Assembly (NCBI RefSeq): GCF_019303495.1
Contig: NZ_JAEVFI010000009.1
Coordinates: 92,905 to 156,904 of the forward strand
Source of the DNA: Streptomyces sp. JJ66
GTDB taxonomy: Bacteria; Actinomycetota; Actinomycetes; Streptomycetales; Streptomycetaceae
Direction: 5' to 3'
Length of the DNA stretch: 64,000 bases
Positions 34,326 through 43,217 of the stretch are shown one piece after another. The notes beneath the pieces were generated by a model. That model had not been told where the DNA came from and did not search any database. It saw only the letters and a list, made by a program, of their open reading frames with translations. Position 1 is the stretch's first letter. Each line of letters begins with the position of its first letter. A program made the translations under genes and the position numbers.

Positions 34326-36631
34326 CGCAGCACCCGGGCCACATGCATGCGGGACGGGCAGTCCAGCTTCCGCATCACCTGCCGCAGATGATTGACCACC
34401 GTCCACTCGGAGATCGCCAGTTCGCGGGCGATCTGGCGATTGGTCATGCCCTCGCTGACAAGCTGGGCGATCTGGAACTGGCGCGGGGTCAGCGAACGCG
34501 CCTCCCCCGGGATGACGGGACCGTCTACACCGGGACTACCCGCCACCGGTTCTCGGAGCCCGCCGGCCGGTGGCGGGAGCAGCCGCAGCGCGGCCCGGAT
34601 GCCCTCCGCGCACAGCTCCTCGCACTCCGGCTCGGCTGCCTCACCGAGCCGCACACGTGCCTGTTCCACCTGCACGCTGTCCGCTCCGGCGGCCAGGCCG
34701 TGCCTGCGCCGGACGGCGCGCGCCACCGCCAGCACCCGGGCCACGTCGGCACTTTCCCCGGGGGGCGCTGTGGCGGAGACCAGGGCTATCGCCTCCAGCG
34801 CATCGGCCGTCTCCTCCGGGGCGGGCCAGGGCAGCAGCAGCGCCAGGGCCGCGCCAGCCGCCTCGTGCGCCTCAGCCGGGCGGCCCAGCTGGCGGCGCAC
34901 CCGCGCCAGCGCAGTACGGACCCCAGCCCGCACTGCGGGGTCAACGGAGGCACCCTCCAGCTCGGCATCGGCCTCCACCAGCATCCGCTCGGCAGCCTCG
35001 GCGGCCCGCCCGGCCAAGCTCAGCGCCCAGGTGCGGCGCAGCGGTGCGGCCTCGGCGGGGCCGCCACAGGCCCGCAGCCCGGCCAGGGCCGCCTGACGCG
35101 CCCCGTGCGGATCGCCCGTCCGCCGAGCCAGCTCGGCGCGCAGCGCCGCCAGACCCGGCTCCGCCATACCGGAGCCCTCTGGCGCCGACAGCGCCGCGGA
35201 CTGTGCCAGGGCGCCCTCGGCGCGAGCGTGGTCGCCCCGGGTCATCGCCCACCGGGCGACGACACGGAACGCCGAGGCCCCCGAGGCGGCGTCCGCTCCA
35301 CCATCCGCGGCCCACTGGGCCAGTGTCTCCAGCCGACCCGCGTAGGCCGCCAGCAGGGTCTGGTCCGACGTGAGCCCATGGCGCAGGGCGGGCTCCTCAA
35401 GGAGGAGCAGTAGCCGCAACTCCTCGCCGTAAGCCCCGAGGTGCTGGAGAAACCGGATCAGGGTGAGCAGATCGGGAAGCCGGCCCCGCAGCGTGGTCAG
35501 AGCCCTGGCGCGCACGGGGTCCTGCGGTGTCCAGCGGGCGTCGCGCAGGGCAGCGCACGCGCGTTCCAGGAGCGCCTGGACGGCGGCGGCGTGCTCCTGC
35601 CGCAGCGCCGCCTGCAGTCGCGGTGCGGCGCCGAGGCAGCGCCGGAAGTGGTGCCGCACCGGGTGCGGCATGGTGAACTCGTGGCCGTCGCCATCCCGGG
35701 CGGTGCTGGTCAGCAAGCTCTTGTGCACCAGGGCCGCCAGACCCCGCTGGGTCTGCTCCCGGCTCACTCCGCTGACGCGGCACGCGAGGCCCATGTCGAT
35801 GGCGGACTCGAATACCGAGAGTCGCCTGGCCAACTCCCGCTCCTCGGATGTCAGAGCAGAGTCACCCCACCGCAGGGCACGGGCCACGGAGCGGTGCCGC
35901 TCCGGCAGGGTGCGAAGCCGGCTGTAGTCGCCGAGGCGGTCCACCCGCACCCTGCGCAGGATGTCCTCCAGCTGGAGCGGGCCGAACGCCTCGGCCGCAC
36001 GCTCGATGCCCAGCGGCAGGCGCTCGAGCTGCTCGCAGATGTCGCTGACCGACTGGAGAGTGGCGGGGTCGTCGAAGACCGGACGGTAGTACGGGCTCAC
36101 CGACTCCCGGAACAACCGCACGGCATCGCCGTCCGGCCCGGGGGACAGCCCCACCAGCGGCAGGACGTACTCCGAGTGGATGTCGAGCGGGACCCGGCTG
36201 GTGCAGATCACCGTGAGCTCCGGGTCGGCCGTGAGCAGTTCCGTTGCCGCCGCCGCGACCTCGGCCACCGCGAGATCGCAGTTGTCGAGGAGCACGGCCC
36301 GGGCGTCCGGCCCCCATGGCCCCGGCAGCAACTCCCGCAGCGTGCCGGCCGTTCGGCCCGGTGCGGTCAGGGCGAGGTCGCGGACGGCGATCGTCCCGCG
36401 ATGGTGCGGCAGCGCGTGAAGCGCGGCGAGCGCCAGACTGCTTTTCCCGACGCCGACCGGTCCGGTCACGGTCACCAGTCTGCGCCGTGCGACGGTCAAG
36501 AGGCGGTGAAGAAGTTCCAGTTCGCGACTCCGGCCCAGCAGTGGCGACGCCACATAGATCTCGTCCCCGTTTCTGACGACGGGTTCGCCTGGTTCTACAC
36601 TGGAGATCGGGCCCTCATGCAGCAATGTCAT
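34310..36631 (-). CDS. Large ATP-binding LuxR-family regulator
   Basis: 773 aa. N-terminal P-loop ATPase with GPVGVGKSS (57-65) and a Walker B-like AVLLDNCD. A sensor-type ICTSRVPL and a helical TPR-like middle region (about 350-690) follow, then a C-terminal LuxR HTH (about 712-773) with LTPRQFQIAQLVSEGMTNRQIA. This is the layout of STAND-type pathway activators in Streptomyces clusters. ATG 36631 is preceded by GGGGGGAA. I saw no TTA codon. It is transcribed toward the PPTase gene and is the probable cluster-situated activator. Confidence 0.88.
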   Translation of the reverse strand: MTLLHEGPISSVEPGEPVVRNGDEIYVASPLLGRSRELELLHRLLTVARRRLVTVTGPVGVGKSSLALAALHALPHHRGTIAVRDLALTAPGRTAGTLRELLPGPWGPDARAVLLDNCDLAVAEVAAAATELLTADPELTVICTSRVPLDIHSEYVLPLVGLSPGPDGDAVRLFRESVSPYYRPVFDDPATLQSVSDICEQLERLPLGIERAAEAFGPLQLEDILRRVRVDRLGDYSRLRTLPERHRSVARALRWGDSALTSEERELARRLSVFESAIDMGLACRVSGVSREQTQRGLAALVHKSLLTSTARDGDGHEFTMPHPVRHHFRRCLGAAPRLQAALRQEHAAAVQALLERACAALRDARWTPQDPVRARALTTLRGRLPDLLTLIRFLQHLGAYGEELRLLLLLEEPALRHGLTSDQTLLAAYAGRLETLAQWAADGGADAASGASAFRVVARWAMTRGDHARAEGALAQSAALSAPEGSGMAEPGLAALRAELARRTGDPHGARQAALAGLRACGGPAEAAPLRRTWALSLAGRAAEAAERMLVEADAELEGASVDPAVRAGVRTALARVRRQLGRPAEAHEAAGAALALLLPWPAPEETADALEAIALVSATAPPGESADVARVLAVARAVRRRHGLAAGADSVQVEQARVRLGEAAEPECEELCAEGIRAALRLLPPPAGGLREPVAGSPGVDGPVIPGEARSLTPRQFQIAQLVSEGMTNRQIARELAISEWTVVNHLRQVMRKLDCPSRMHVARVLRCWSA

Positions 36632-36872
36632 GCTTGGTTCCCCCCTGGAAGCGTACCCAGTGCCCTCCCGGCGGCATTCCCCCGTCGCCCGAGCCACGCT
36701 TCCTCGGGACGGACTTGCCGACCGCGGCACCAGCCAACACATGCTGAGGCGCCGACCCTACCTCCGTCGGCCGCCCCGGCGAAGCGCGATTTCCTGTCTG
36801 CCCGGGGCCGCTTCGCGGATCCGTGAAATGCTTGCGGCCAGGTGCCCACTTGTGAAAAGCAACTCGCGGCGT
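36632..36872. other. Upstream region of the LuxR regulator
   Basis: About 240 bp between the regulator start and the transposase remnant. It should contain the regulator promoter; no clear box was found by eye. Confidence 0.35.
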
Positions 36873-37072
36873 CCGGGTGGTCATCCCCGTGCCAGCCGAT
36901 CAACGCGGCCACCGTCTGCACGCGGTAGCCGGGGTGGCAGACCACCCGCCTTCGACCGCGAGGCATACAAGCAGCGCAACACAGTCAACGCTGCATCAAC
37001 CGCTTGACGCGGTGGCCCGGGATCGCCACCCGCTACGCGTCACGGGCAGCATTTCTCCGGTCTGCCAGGTGA
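36873..37072 (+). pseudogene. Frameshifted IS transposase C-terminal remnant
   Basis: Three frames in succession carry one conserved transposase tail. VVIPVPADQR is read at about 36873-36905. RGSRGGRPPAFDREAYKQR-NTV is read in a second frame at about 36915-36984. RCINRLTRWPGIATRY is read in a third frame at about 36987-37038, and a stop falls at 37070-37072. Intact IS5-type DDE transposases of actinobacteria have VIPxPADQ, RGSRGGRPPAFD, YKQRNTVERC-NRLKQWRGIATRY in that order in one frame. The C-terminal region is shortened. No terminal repeats were identified. Confidence 0.75.
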
Positions 37073-37092
37073 TCCAAACGAAACCGCCTAGG

Positions 37093-38559
37093 TCACGTGC
37101 GCTTCTTACGCTTCTCCCGCACCCGCACGGAGAGCTGGATCGGGGTGCCGGTGAAGCCGAACTCCTCGCGCAGCCGCCGCTCGATGAAGCGCCGGTAGCC
37201 CGCCTCCAGGAAGCCGGAGGCGAACAGGACGAACCGTGGCGGGCGCGTTCCGGCCTGGGTGCCGAACAGGATGCGGGGCTGCTTGCCGCCGCGCACCGGG
37301 TGCGGGTGGGCGGCCACCAGCTCGCCGAGGAAGGCGTTCAGCCGCCCGGTGGGCACCCGCGTCTCCCAGCCTTCCAGGGCGGTTTCGATGGCGGGGACGA
37401 GCTTTTCGACGTGTCGCCCGGTCCGCGCGGAGATGTTGACGCGCGGCGCCCACTGCACCTGCACCAGGTCGCGCTCGATCTCGCGCTCCAGGTAGAAGCG
37501 GCGCTCGTCGTCGAGGGTGTCCCACTTGTTGTAGGCGAGCACCAGCCCGCGTCCGGCGTCCACGGCCATCGAGATGATGCGCAGGTCCTGGACGCTGATG
37601 GACTCGCTGACGTCGAGCAGGACGACGGCGACTTCGGCCTTCTCCAGCGCGGCCGCGGTGCGCAGCGACGCGTAGTAGTCGGCGCCCTCGGTGAGGTGGA
37701 CGCGGCGGCGGATGCCCGCGGTGTCCACGAACTTCCATGTCTTGCCGCCCAGTTCGATCAGCTCGTCCACCGGGTCCCGGGTGGTGCCCGCCTGTTCGTT
37801 GACGACGACGCGCTCCTGGCCCGCGACCTTGTTCAGCAGCGAGGACTTGCCGACGTTGGGACGGCCGATGAGCGCCACCCGGCGCGGCCCGCCCAGGGCG
37901 TCGCCGAAGGTTTGCGCCGGGGCCTCGGGCAGCACCTTCAGCACCTCGTCCAGCAGGTCGCCGGTGCCGCGTCCGTGCAGCGCCGAGACGGGGTGCGGTT
38001 CGCCCAGGCCCAGGGACCACAGCATGGCCGCGTCCGCCTCGCCGGAGGGCCCGTCCACCTTGTTGGCGCACAGCACCACCGGCTTGCCCGCCCGGCGCAG
38101 CAGCTTGACCACGGCCTCGTCGGTGTCGGTGGCTCCCACGGCGGCGTCCACGACGAAGACCACGGCGTCCGCGGCCTCGATGGCGAACTCGGCCTGCGCG
38201 GCGACGGCGGCGTCGATACCCAGCACGTCGATCTCCCAGCCGCCGGTGTCCACCACCTTGAAGCGGCGTCCGGCCCACTCGGCCTCGTAGGTGACGCGGT
38301 CGCGGGTGACGCCCGGCCGGTCCTCCACGACGGCCTCGCGGCGGCCGAGGACGCGGTTCACCAGCGTCGACTTGCCCACGTTCGGGCGGCCGACGACGGC
38401 GAGCACGGGCAGCGGGCCGTGACCGGCCTGGCCGAGGGCGCCCTCGACGTCCTCGGCGTCGAAGCCCTCCTGCGCGGCAAGCTCCATGAACTCCGTGTAC
38501 TCGGCTTCGCCGAGCTCACCGTGCCCGTGCTCGTCGCCGGAGCTGATCTGGTCGTTCAT
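37093..38559 (-). CDS. der: Ribosome-assembly GTPase Der (EngA)
   Basis: 488 aa. Two tandem G domains each with GRPNVGKS: the first followed by [10 protein letters not shown] and DTGGWE, the second by TTRDPVDE and DTAGIRRR, then a C-terminal KH-like domain. Der acts in 50S subunit maturation. An acidic N-terminal extension of about 45 residues is usual for actinobacteria. It heads leftward, ending 20 bp from the transposase remnant, and is followed upstream by the acyltransferase and cmk genes in the conserved cmk-plsC-der order. Confidence 0.97.
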   Translation of the reverse strand: MNDQISSGDEHGHGELGEAEYTEFMELAAQEGFDAEDVEGALGQAGHGPLPVLAVVGRPNVGKSTLVNRVLGRREAVVEDRPGVTRDRVTYEAEWAGRRFKVVDTGGWEIDVLGIDAAVAAQAEFAIEAADAVVFVVDAAVGATDTDEAVVKLLRRAGKPVVLCANKVDGPSGEADAAMLWSLGLGEPHPVSALHGRGTGDLLDEVLKVLPEAPAQTFGDALGGPRRVALIGRPNVGKSSLLNKVAGQERVVVNEQAGTTRDPVDELIELGGKTWKFVDTAGIRRRVHLTEGADYYASLRTAAALEKAEVAVVLLDVSESISVQDLRIISMAVDAGRGLVLAYNKWDTLDDERRFYLEREIERDLVQVQWAPRVNISARTGRHVEKLVPAIETALEGWETRVPTGRLNAFLGELVAAHPHPVRGGKQPRILFGTQAGTRPPRFVLFASGFLEAGYRRFIERRLREEFGFTGTPIQLSVRVREKRKKRT

Positions 38560-38631
38560 GAGGTCCTGTCCTTGGCTGGAAGCTGCGGGAAGTGCGTGCG
38601 GTGGGGAAGGTGAGGGGGTACGCGGTGCCGG

Positions 38632-39288
38632 TCAGCGGCCGGTGAGCCGCCTGGCCTCGGTCAGGTGCGCGCTCAGCCGCTCCTGTAGCCGCTCGGTGGC
38701 CTCGTCCATGACCTTCCGGGTGCGGCGGCCCTCGCCACCGACGGACACCGGGTCGCCGAAGACGACGTCGATGCGGCTGCGCAGCGGCGGCAGCGCGGGT
38801 ATCGCCCTGCCGCGCTTGCCGGAGCTGCCGAGCACCGCCACCGGCACGACCGGCGCGCCGGAGCGGACGGCGAAGTAGGCCAGCCCGGCGCGCAGCGCGG
38901 CGAAGTCGCCCGCGCCCCGGCTGCCTTCGGGGAAGATGCCGAGCACGCCACCGTGCTCCAGGACGCCGAGCGCGGCGGTGACGGCAGCACGGTCGGCCGT
39001 CCTGCGGTCCACCGGCACCTGGCCGATGCCGCGCAGAAACGCCCCGAGCGGGCCGGTGAACGCCTCCTGCTTGATCAGGAAGTGCACCGGGCGCGGGCAG
39101 GTGCCCATGAGCACCGGCCCATCGACGTTGTGCGCGTGGTTGACGGCGAGGATGGCCGGGCCGGAGGCCGGCAGGCGCCGGGCGCCGAGGACCCGCGGCC
39201 GCCACAGACCGTTGATCAGCCCGATCCCGATGCGCCGGCCGGTTTGTGCGCCGCGTGCGCTCGGCAGCGGCCGGTCCTGGGTACTCAC
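38632..39288 (-). CDS. 1-acyl-sn-glycerol-3-phosphate acyltransferase-like (PlsC family)
   Basis: 218 aa. Acyltransferase motif I NHAHNVDGP (H-x4-D type) and motif III FPEGSRGAG, with LIKQEAFTGPLGAFLRGIGQVPVDR between them. It probably acylates lysophosphatidate or a related lipid at the membrane. GTG 39288 overlaps the cmk stop (GTGA), so it is translationally coupled to cmk; an upstream start would add 13 residues. Confidence 0.88.
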   Translation of the reverse strand: MSTQDRPLPSARGAQTGRRIGIGLINGLWRPRVLGARRLPASGPAILAVNHAHNVDGPVLMGTCPRPVHFLIKQEAFTGPLGAFLRGIGQVPVDRRTADRAAVTAALGVLEHGGVLGIFPEGSRGAGDFAALRAGLAYFAVRSGAPVVPVAVLGSSGKRGRAIPALPPLRSRIDVVFGDPVSVGGEGRRTRKVMDEATERLQERLSAHLTEARRLTGR

Positions 39289-40022
39289 GCCGTGCGCTGC
39301 TTGTCTTCGATCAGCGTGACGACGCACTCGATGACCTGCTCCAGGGTGAGGTCGGTGGTGTCCACCTCAATGGCGTCGTCCGCCTTGGCCAGCGGGGAGG
39401 TCTTGCGGCTGGAGTCGGCCGCGTCCCGGCGCATCAGGGCCTCGCGGGTGGCGGTGAGGTCCACGCTGCCCTGCTCGCCGACGCGGGCCTTCAGCTCGCC
39501 GCCCCGGCGGGCGGCGCGAGCCTCGGGCGAGGCGGTCAGGAACACCTTGAGGTCGGCGTCGGGCAGCACGGTGGTGCCGATGTCCCGGCCTTCGACGACG
39601 ATGCCCCCGGCCGCCTCGGCGGCGATCCGGCGCTGGAGCGCGGTGATGGTGGCCCGGACCTCGGGCACGGCGCTGACGGCACTGACGGCCGCCGTCACCT
39701 CGGCGGTGCGGATCGGCCCGGAGGCGTCCACCCCGTCGGCGGTGATCGTCGGCGCGGAGGGGTCGGTGCCGGAGACGATGTCGGGCTTGCCCGCGGCCGC
39801 CGCCACCGCCTGCGCGTCGTTCACCTCGATCCCGTTGGTGAGCATCCACCAGGTGATCGCCCGGTACTGCGCGCCGGTGTCCAGGTAGCTGAGACCGAGC
39901 TTGGTGGCGACGGCCTTGGAGGTGCTGGACTTGCCCGTGCCCGAGGGGCCGTCGATCGCGACGACGACGGGTGCCGGAACACCCTGGGGGACGGGGGTCG
40001 CACCCTGAACGGTTGCAGCCAC
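39285..40022 (-). CDS. cmk: Cytidylate kinase
   Basis: 245 aa. P-loop GPSGTGKSS near residue 25, LDTGAQYRAITW (CMP-binding Arg), VVEGRDIGTTVLPDA and RRDAADSSRKTSPL match bacterial Cmk. It phosphorylates CMP and dCMP with ATP. The GTG start lies at 40022; the first 15 residues vary between species. It is followed by the PlsC-like and der genes in the same operon. Confidence 0.96.
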   Translation of the reverse strand: MAATVQGATPVPQGVPAPVVVAIDGPSGTGKSSTSKAVATKLGLSYLDTGAQYRAITWWMLTNGIEVNDAQAVAAAAGKPDIVSGTDPSAPTITADGVDASGPIRTAEVTAAVSAVSAVPEVRATITALQRRIAAEAAGGIVVEGRDIGTTVLPDADLKVFLTASPEARAARRGGELKARVGEQGSVDLTATREALMRRDAADSSRKTSPLAKADDAIEVDTTDLTLEQVIECVVTLIEDKQRTA

Positions 40023-40296
40023 GGTGAAGAGGGCCTTTCTGGAGCCTGCGGGCGGATGCCGGGGCGGGATTTGCCCCGCCCCCAGGCTACCGGGAAGTGC
40101 GCGGCCGCCTCACCGCGCCGGGTAGCCGCCGGAAGCGGCGCGGGCGAGGCGCCCCCGGAGGACGGCCGAGGGGCCAGGGCACACGCCTGCGGACGGACGC
40201 GCCCCAGGCCGGACAGGCGACCGGGCGCGCACCTGAGGACGGGCGCGCCTGAGGCCGGGGCGGCGTCCGGAGGCGCGCCTGAGGACGAGGCGCGCC

Positions 40297-41385
40297 TCAG
40301 GTCTGCCGGATCGCCCAGCCGCGCTCGCGCAGCACCTCCGTGAGCCGGACGGCGGCCGCCTGCTCGACCATGAGCTGCACGTGCCCGGCCTGCTGCCCGG
40401 TGGCGTGCTCGATCCGCACGTCCTCGATGTTGACGCCCGCCTGGCCCGCGTCGGCGAAGATCCGGGCCAGCTCGCCGGGGCGGTCGCTGATGAGCACCGC
40501 CACCGTCGCGTACGCCGTCGGCGTCTGGCCGTGCTTGCCGGGGATGCGGGACCGTCCGGAGTTGCCGCGCCGCAACACGTCCTCGATGCCGCCGGAGCCC
40601 TCGTGGCGCTTGGCGTCGTCGGCCGACTCCAGCGCGCGCAACGAGCGCACCGTCTCCTGCAGGTCACTCGCCACGGCCGCGAGCACGTCGGCGACCGGCC
40701 CGGGGTTGGCGGAGAGGATGTCCAGCCACATGCGCGGCTCGGAGGCGGCGATGCGGGTGACGTCGCGGATGCCCTGCCCGCACAGCCGCACCGCCGTCTC
40801 GTCCGCGCTCTCCAGCCGGGCCGCGACCAGGCTGGACAGCAGCTGCGGGGTGTGCGAGACGAGCGCGACGGCGCGGTCGTGGGCGTCGGCGTCCATCACC
40901 ACGGGCACCGCCCGGCACAGCGCGACCAGTTCCAGCGCCAGGTTCAGCACCTCGGTGTCGGTGTCGGCCATGGGCGTGAGCACCCACGGGCGGCCCTCGA
41001 ACAGGTCGCCGGTGGCCGCGAGCGGCCCGGACTGCTCGCGGCCCGCCATGGGATGGGTGCCCAGGTAGGTGCGCGGGTCGCCGCCGAGGTCGGCCAGCTC
41101 GCGGCGCGGGCCGCCCTTGACGCTGGCGACGTCCAGGTAGCCGCGCGCCACGCCCGCGCGCTGCGCCTCGGCCAGCACCGGGGCCACCCGGGCGGGCGGC
41201 ACGGCGATGACGGCCAGATCGACCGGCCCCGGCGGCGGCTCGGCCGTCCCGGCGCCCAGTGCGGCGGCGGTGCGGGCCTGCTCGGTGTCCCGGTCGCGCA
41301 GGTGGACGGTGACGCCGCGTGCGGTGAGGGCGAGCGCGGCGGAGGTGCCGATCAGGCCGGTGCCGATGATCAGTGCGGTCCGCAT
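40297..41385 (-). CDS. tyrA: Prephenate dehydrogenase with C-terminal ACT domain
   Basis: 362 aa. NAD-binding GTGLIGTS (residues 8-15), GTHPMAGREQSG and DADAHDRAVALVSHTPQLLSS (the catalytic His is in this stretch, given here in two parts of one motif: DADAHDRAVAL and VSHTPQLL) followed by an ACT regulatory domain in the last 75 residues (VAVLISDRPGELARIFADAG). It makes 4-hydroxyphenylpyruvate for tyrosine synthesis, and the ACT domain suggests feedback by tyrosine. The start is 1 bp from the rluB stop. Confidence 0.94.
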   Translation of the reverse strand: MRTALIIGTGLIGTSAALALTARGVTVHLRDRDTEQARTAAALGAGTAEPPPGPVDLAVIAVPPARVAPVLAEAQRAGVARGYLDVASVKGGPRRELADLGGDPRTYLGTHPMAGREQSGPLAATGDLFEGRPWVLTPMADTDTEVLNLALELVALCRAVPVVMDADAHDRAVALVSHTPQLLSSLVAARLESADETAVRLCGQGIRDVTRIAASEPRMWLDILSANPGPVADVLAAVASDLQETVRSLRALESADDAKRHEGSGGIEDVLRRGNSGRSRIPGKHGQTPTAYATVAVLISDRPGELARIFADAGQAGVNIEDVRIEHATGQQAGHVQLMVEQAAAVRLTEVLRERGWAIRQT

Positions 41386-41386
41386 G

Positions 41387-42526
41387 TCAGAGGCCGACCT
41401 CGCGCATCAGCATGCCGACCTCGGTATTGGTCAGGCGCCGCAGCCAGCCCGACTTCTGGTCGCCCAGCGGGATCGGCCCGAACTTGGTCCGCACCAGGCG
41501 GTCCACGGGGAAGCCCGCCTCGGCGAGCATGCGGCGCACGATGTGCTTGCGGCCCTCGTGCAGCGCCACCTCGACCAGGTAGTTCTTCCCGGTGTTCTCC
41601 ACCACCTTGAAGTGGTCGGCGCGCGCGTAGCCGTCGTCCAGCTTGACGCCGTCCTTGAGCCGCTTGCCCAGGTCGCGCGGGATCGGCCCCTGGATCGCGG
41701 CCAGGTAGGTCTTGGTCACGCCGTAACGGGGGTGGGTGAGGCGGTGGGCCAGCTCGCCGTGGTTGGTGAGCAGGATCAGGCCCTCGGTCTCGGTGTCCAG
41801 CCGGCCGACGTGGAACAGGCGCGTCTCGCGGTTGGTCACGTAGTCACCCAGGCACTGGCGGCCCTCCGGGTCCTCCATGGAGGAGACGACACCGGCGGGC
41901 TTGTTCAGCGCGAAGAACAGGTAGGACTGCGCGGCGACGGTCAGGCCGTCCACCTTGATCTCGTCCTTCTCCGGGTCCACGCGCAGGCCCTGTTCCAGCA
42001 CGATGCGCCCGTTGACCTCGACGCGGGCCTGCTCGATCAGCTCCTCGCAGGCGCGACGGCTGCCCATCCCGGCCCGGGCCAGCACCTTCTGCAGGCGCTC
42101 CCCCTCCGGCTCGTCGAACGTCTTGGGCAGCTTCAGGCCCGGCTTGTCGTGCCGGGCACGGTTGCGCTCCTCGACCTGCGCGTCGTACTCGCGGGAGCGG
42201 GCGGGCGCCGTGCGCCGGGGCCTGCCGCCCTGGGCGCCCTTGCCCCCCGGCGTGCCCTTCGCGCCCTTCGTGCCCGGGCCGCCCTTCCCGCCCGGGCCGC
42301 CCTTCCCGCCCCTGGCGCCCGGCTGGGCGGGCTTGCCGCTCCGGCCGGGCGCCGACTGGCCGCCCGGACCGCCCTGGCCGCCCGGCTTGCCGCCGGTCTG
42401 GGAACCCGTCGTCGGGTAGCGGCGCTCCTCCGGGCGGGGGCGGCCGCCGTCGCGCCGCTGCCGGTTGTCCCGGCCGCCTGTCGCGCCCCGGTTGTTCCGG
42501 TCGCTGTTCCTGCCGCTGCTTCGCAT
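41387..42526 (-). CDS. rluB: 23S rRNA pseudouridine synthase RluB/RsuA family with Gly-rich N-tail
   Basis: 379 aa. S4 RNA-binding domain (ERLQKVLARAGMGSRRACEE) then the synthase domain with the catalytic Asp in GRLDTETEGL, and RRMLAEAGFPVDRLVR at the C-terminus. It should modify helix 69-80 region uridines of 23S rRNA as in RluB. The first 130 residues are Arg/Gly/Pro-rich and include a collagen-like run of GGKGGPGGKGGPG type repeats. ATG 42526 is the best start; an upstream one would overlap scpB. Confidence 0.93.
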   Translation of the reverse strand: MRSSGRNSDRNNRGATGGRDNRQRRDGGRPRPEERRYPTTGSQTGGKPGGQGGPGGQSAPGRSGKPAQPGARGGKGGPGGKGGPGTKGAKGTPGGKGAQGGRPRRTAPARSREYDAQVEERNRARHDKPGLKLPKTFDEPEGERLQKVLARAGMGSRRACEELIEQARVEVNGRIVLEQGLRVDPEKDEIKVDGLTVAAQSYLFFALNKPAGVVSSMEDPEGRQCLGDYVTNRETRLFHVGRLDTETEGLILLTNHGELAHRLTHPRYGVTKTYLAAIQGPIPRDLGKRLKDGVKLDDGYARADHFKVVENTGKNYLVEVALHEGRKHIVRRMLAEAGFPVDRLVRTKFGPIPLGDQKSGWLRRLTNTEVGMLMREVGL

Positions 42527-42536
42527 GTATTCCGTC

Positions 42537-43217
42537 TTACGTCCGAGCGTCGCCGCTGTCATCGTCGTCTGCATCTACCTCGAACGACGGCACGCCCTCC
42601 TGGCTCTCGCCCTCGACCGCGTCCGCCTCGGGGAGGAAGGGCGCGAGCTCCGGCAGCTCGTCCAGACCGCGCAGGCCCATCCGCTCCAGGAAGTAGTGCG
42701 TCGTCACGTACAGGATCGCACCTGTCTCGGGTTCGGTGCCCGCCTCCTCCAGCAAGCCCCGCTGGAGCAGGGTGCGCATGACCCCGTCGCAGTTCACGCC
42801 GCGCACGGCGGAGACCCGCGAGCGGCTGACGGGCTGGCGGTAGGCGACGACGGCCAGGGTCTCCAGCGCCGCCTGCGTCAGTCGCGCCTGCTGGCCGTCC
42901 AGCACGAAGCCCTCGACCGCGTCCGCGTACTCGGGGCGGGTGAAGAAGCGCCAGCCGCCGGCGACGAAGCGCAGCTCGAAGCCACGGCCCTGCCGGGCGT
43001 AGTCGTCGGCCAGCTCGCGCAGGGCGTCGGCCACCGCGCGGCGCGGACGCTGGAGGACACGGGCGAGGTGTTCCTCGGTGGCTGGCTCGTCCACGACCAT
43101 CAGCACCGCCTCCAGCGCGGGCTTCAGCTCCAGCTGGGCCACGCGGCTGGCTCCGGCGGGCGGGCCGCCCTCGCCCGGTGCCGCCTCGGGTGCGGGGGTG
43201 GTTGTGGTCTCGCTCAC
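42537..43217 (-). CDS. scpB: Segregation and condensation protein ScpB
   Basis: 226 aa. Two winged-helix domains: LEAVLMVVDEPATEEHLARVL at the N-terminus and ETLAVVAYRQPVSRSRVSAVRG in the middle, with the C-terminal EERMGL-type end LERMGLRGLDELP. It binds ScpA in the SMC condensin complex. The ATG overlaps the scpA stop (ATGA). Confidence 0.95.
   Translation of the reverse strand: MSETTTTPAPEAAPGEGGPPAGASRVAQLELKPALEAVLMVVDEPATEEHLARVLQRPRRAVADALRELADDYARQGRGFELRFVAGGWRFFTRPEYADAVEGFVLDGQQARLTQAALETLAVVAYRQPVSRSRVSAVRGVNCDGVMRTLLQRGLLEEAGTEPETGAILYVTTHYFLERMGLRGLDELPELAPFLPEADAVEGESQEGVPSFEVDADDDDSGDART

Noticed and set aside
18549..36631. Standard PKS or NRPS cluster
   Set aside because: No modular ketosynthase-acyltransferase or condensation domains; only stand-alone carrier, ligase and KAS III proteins.
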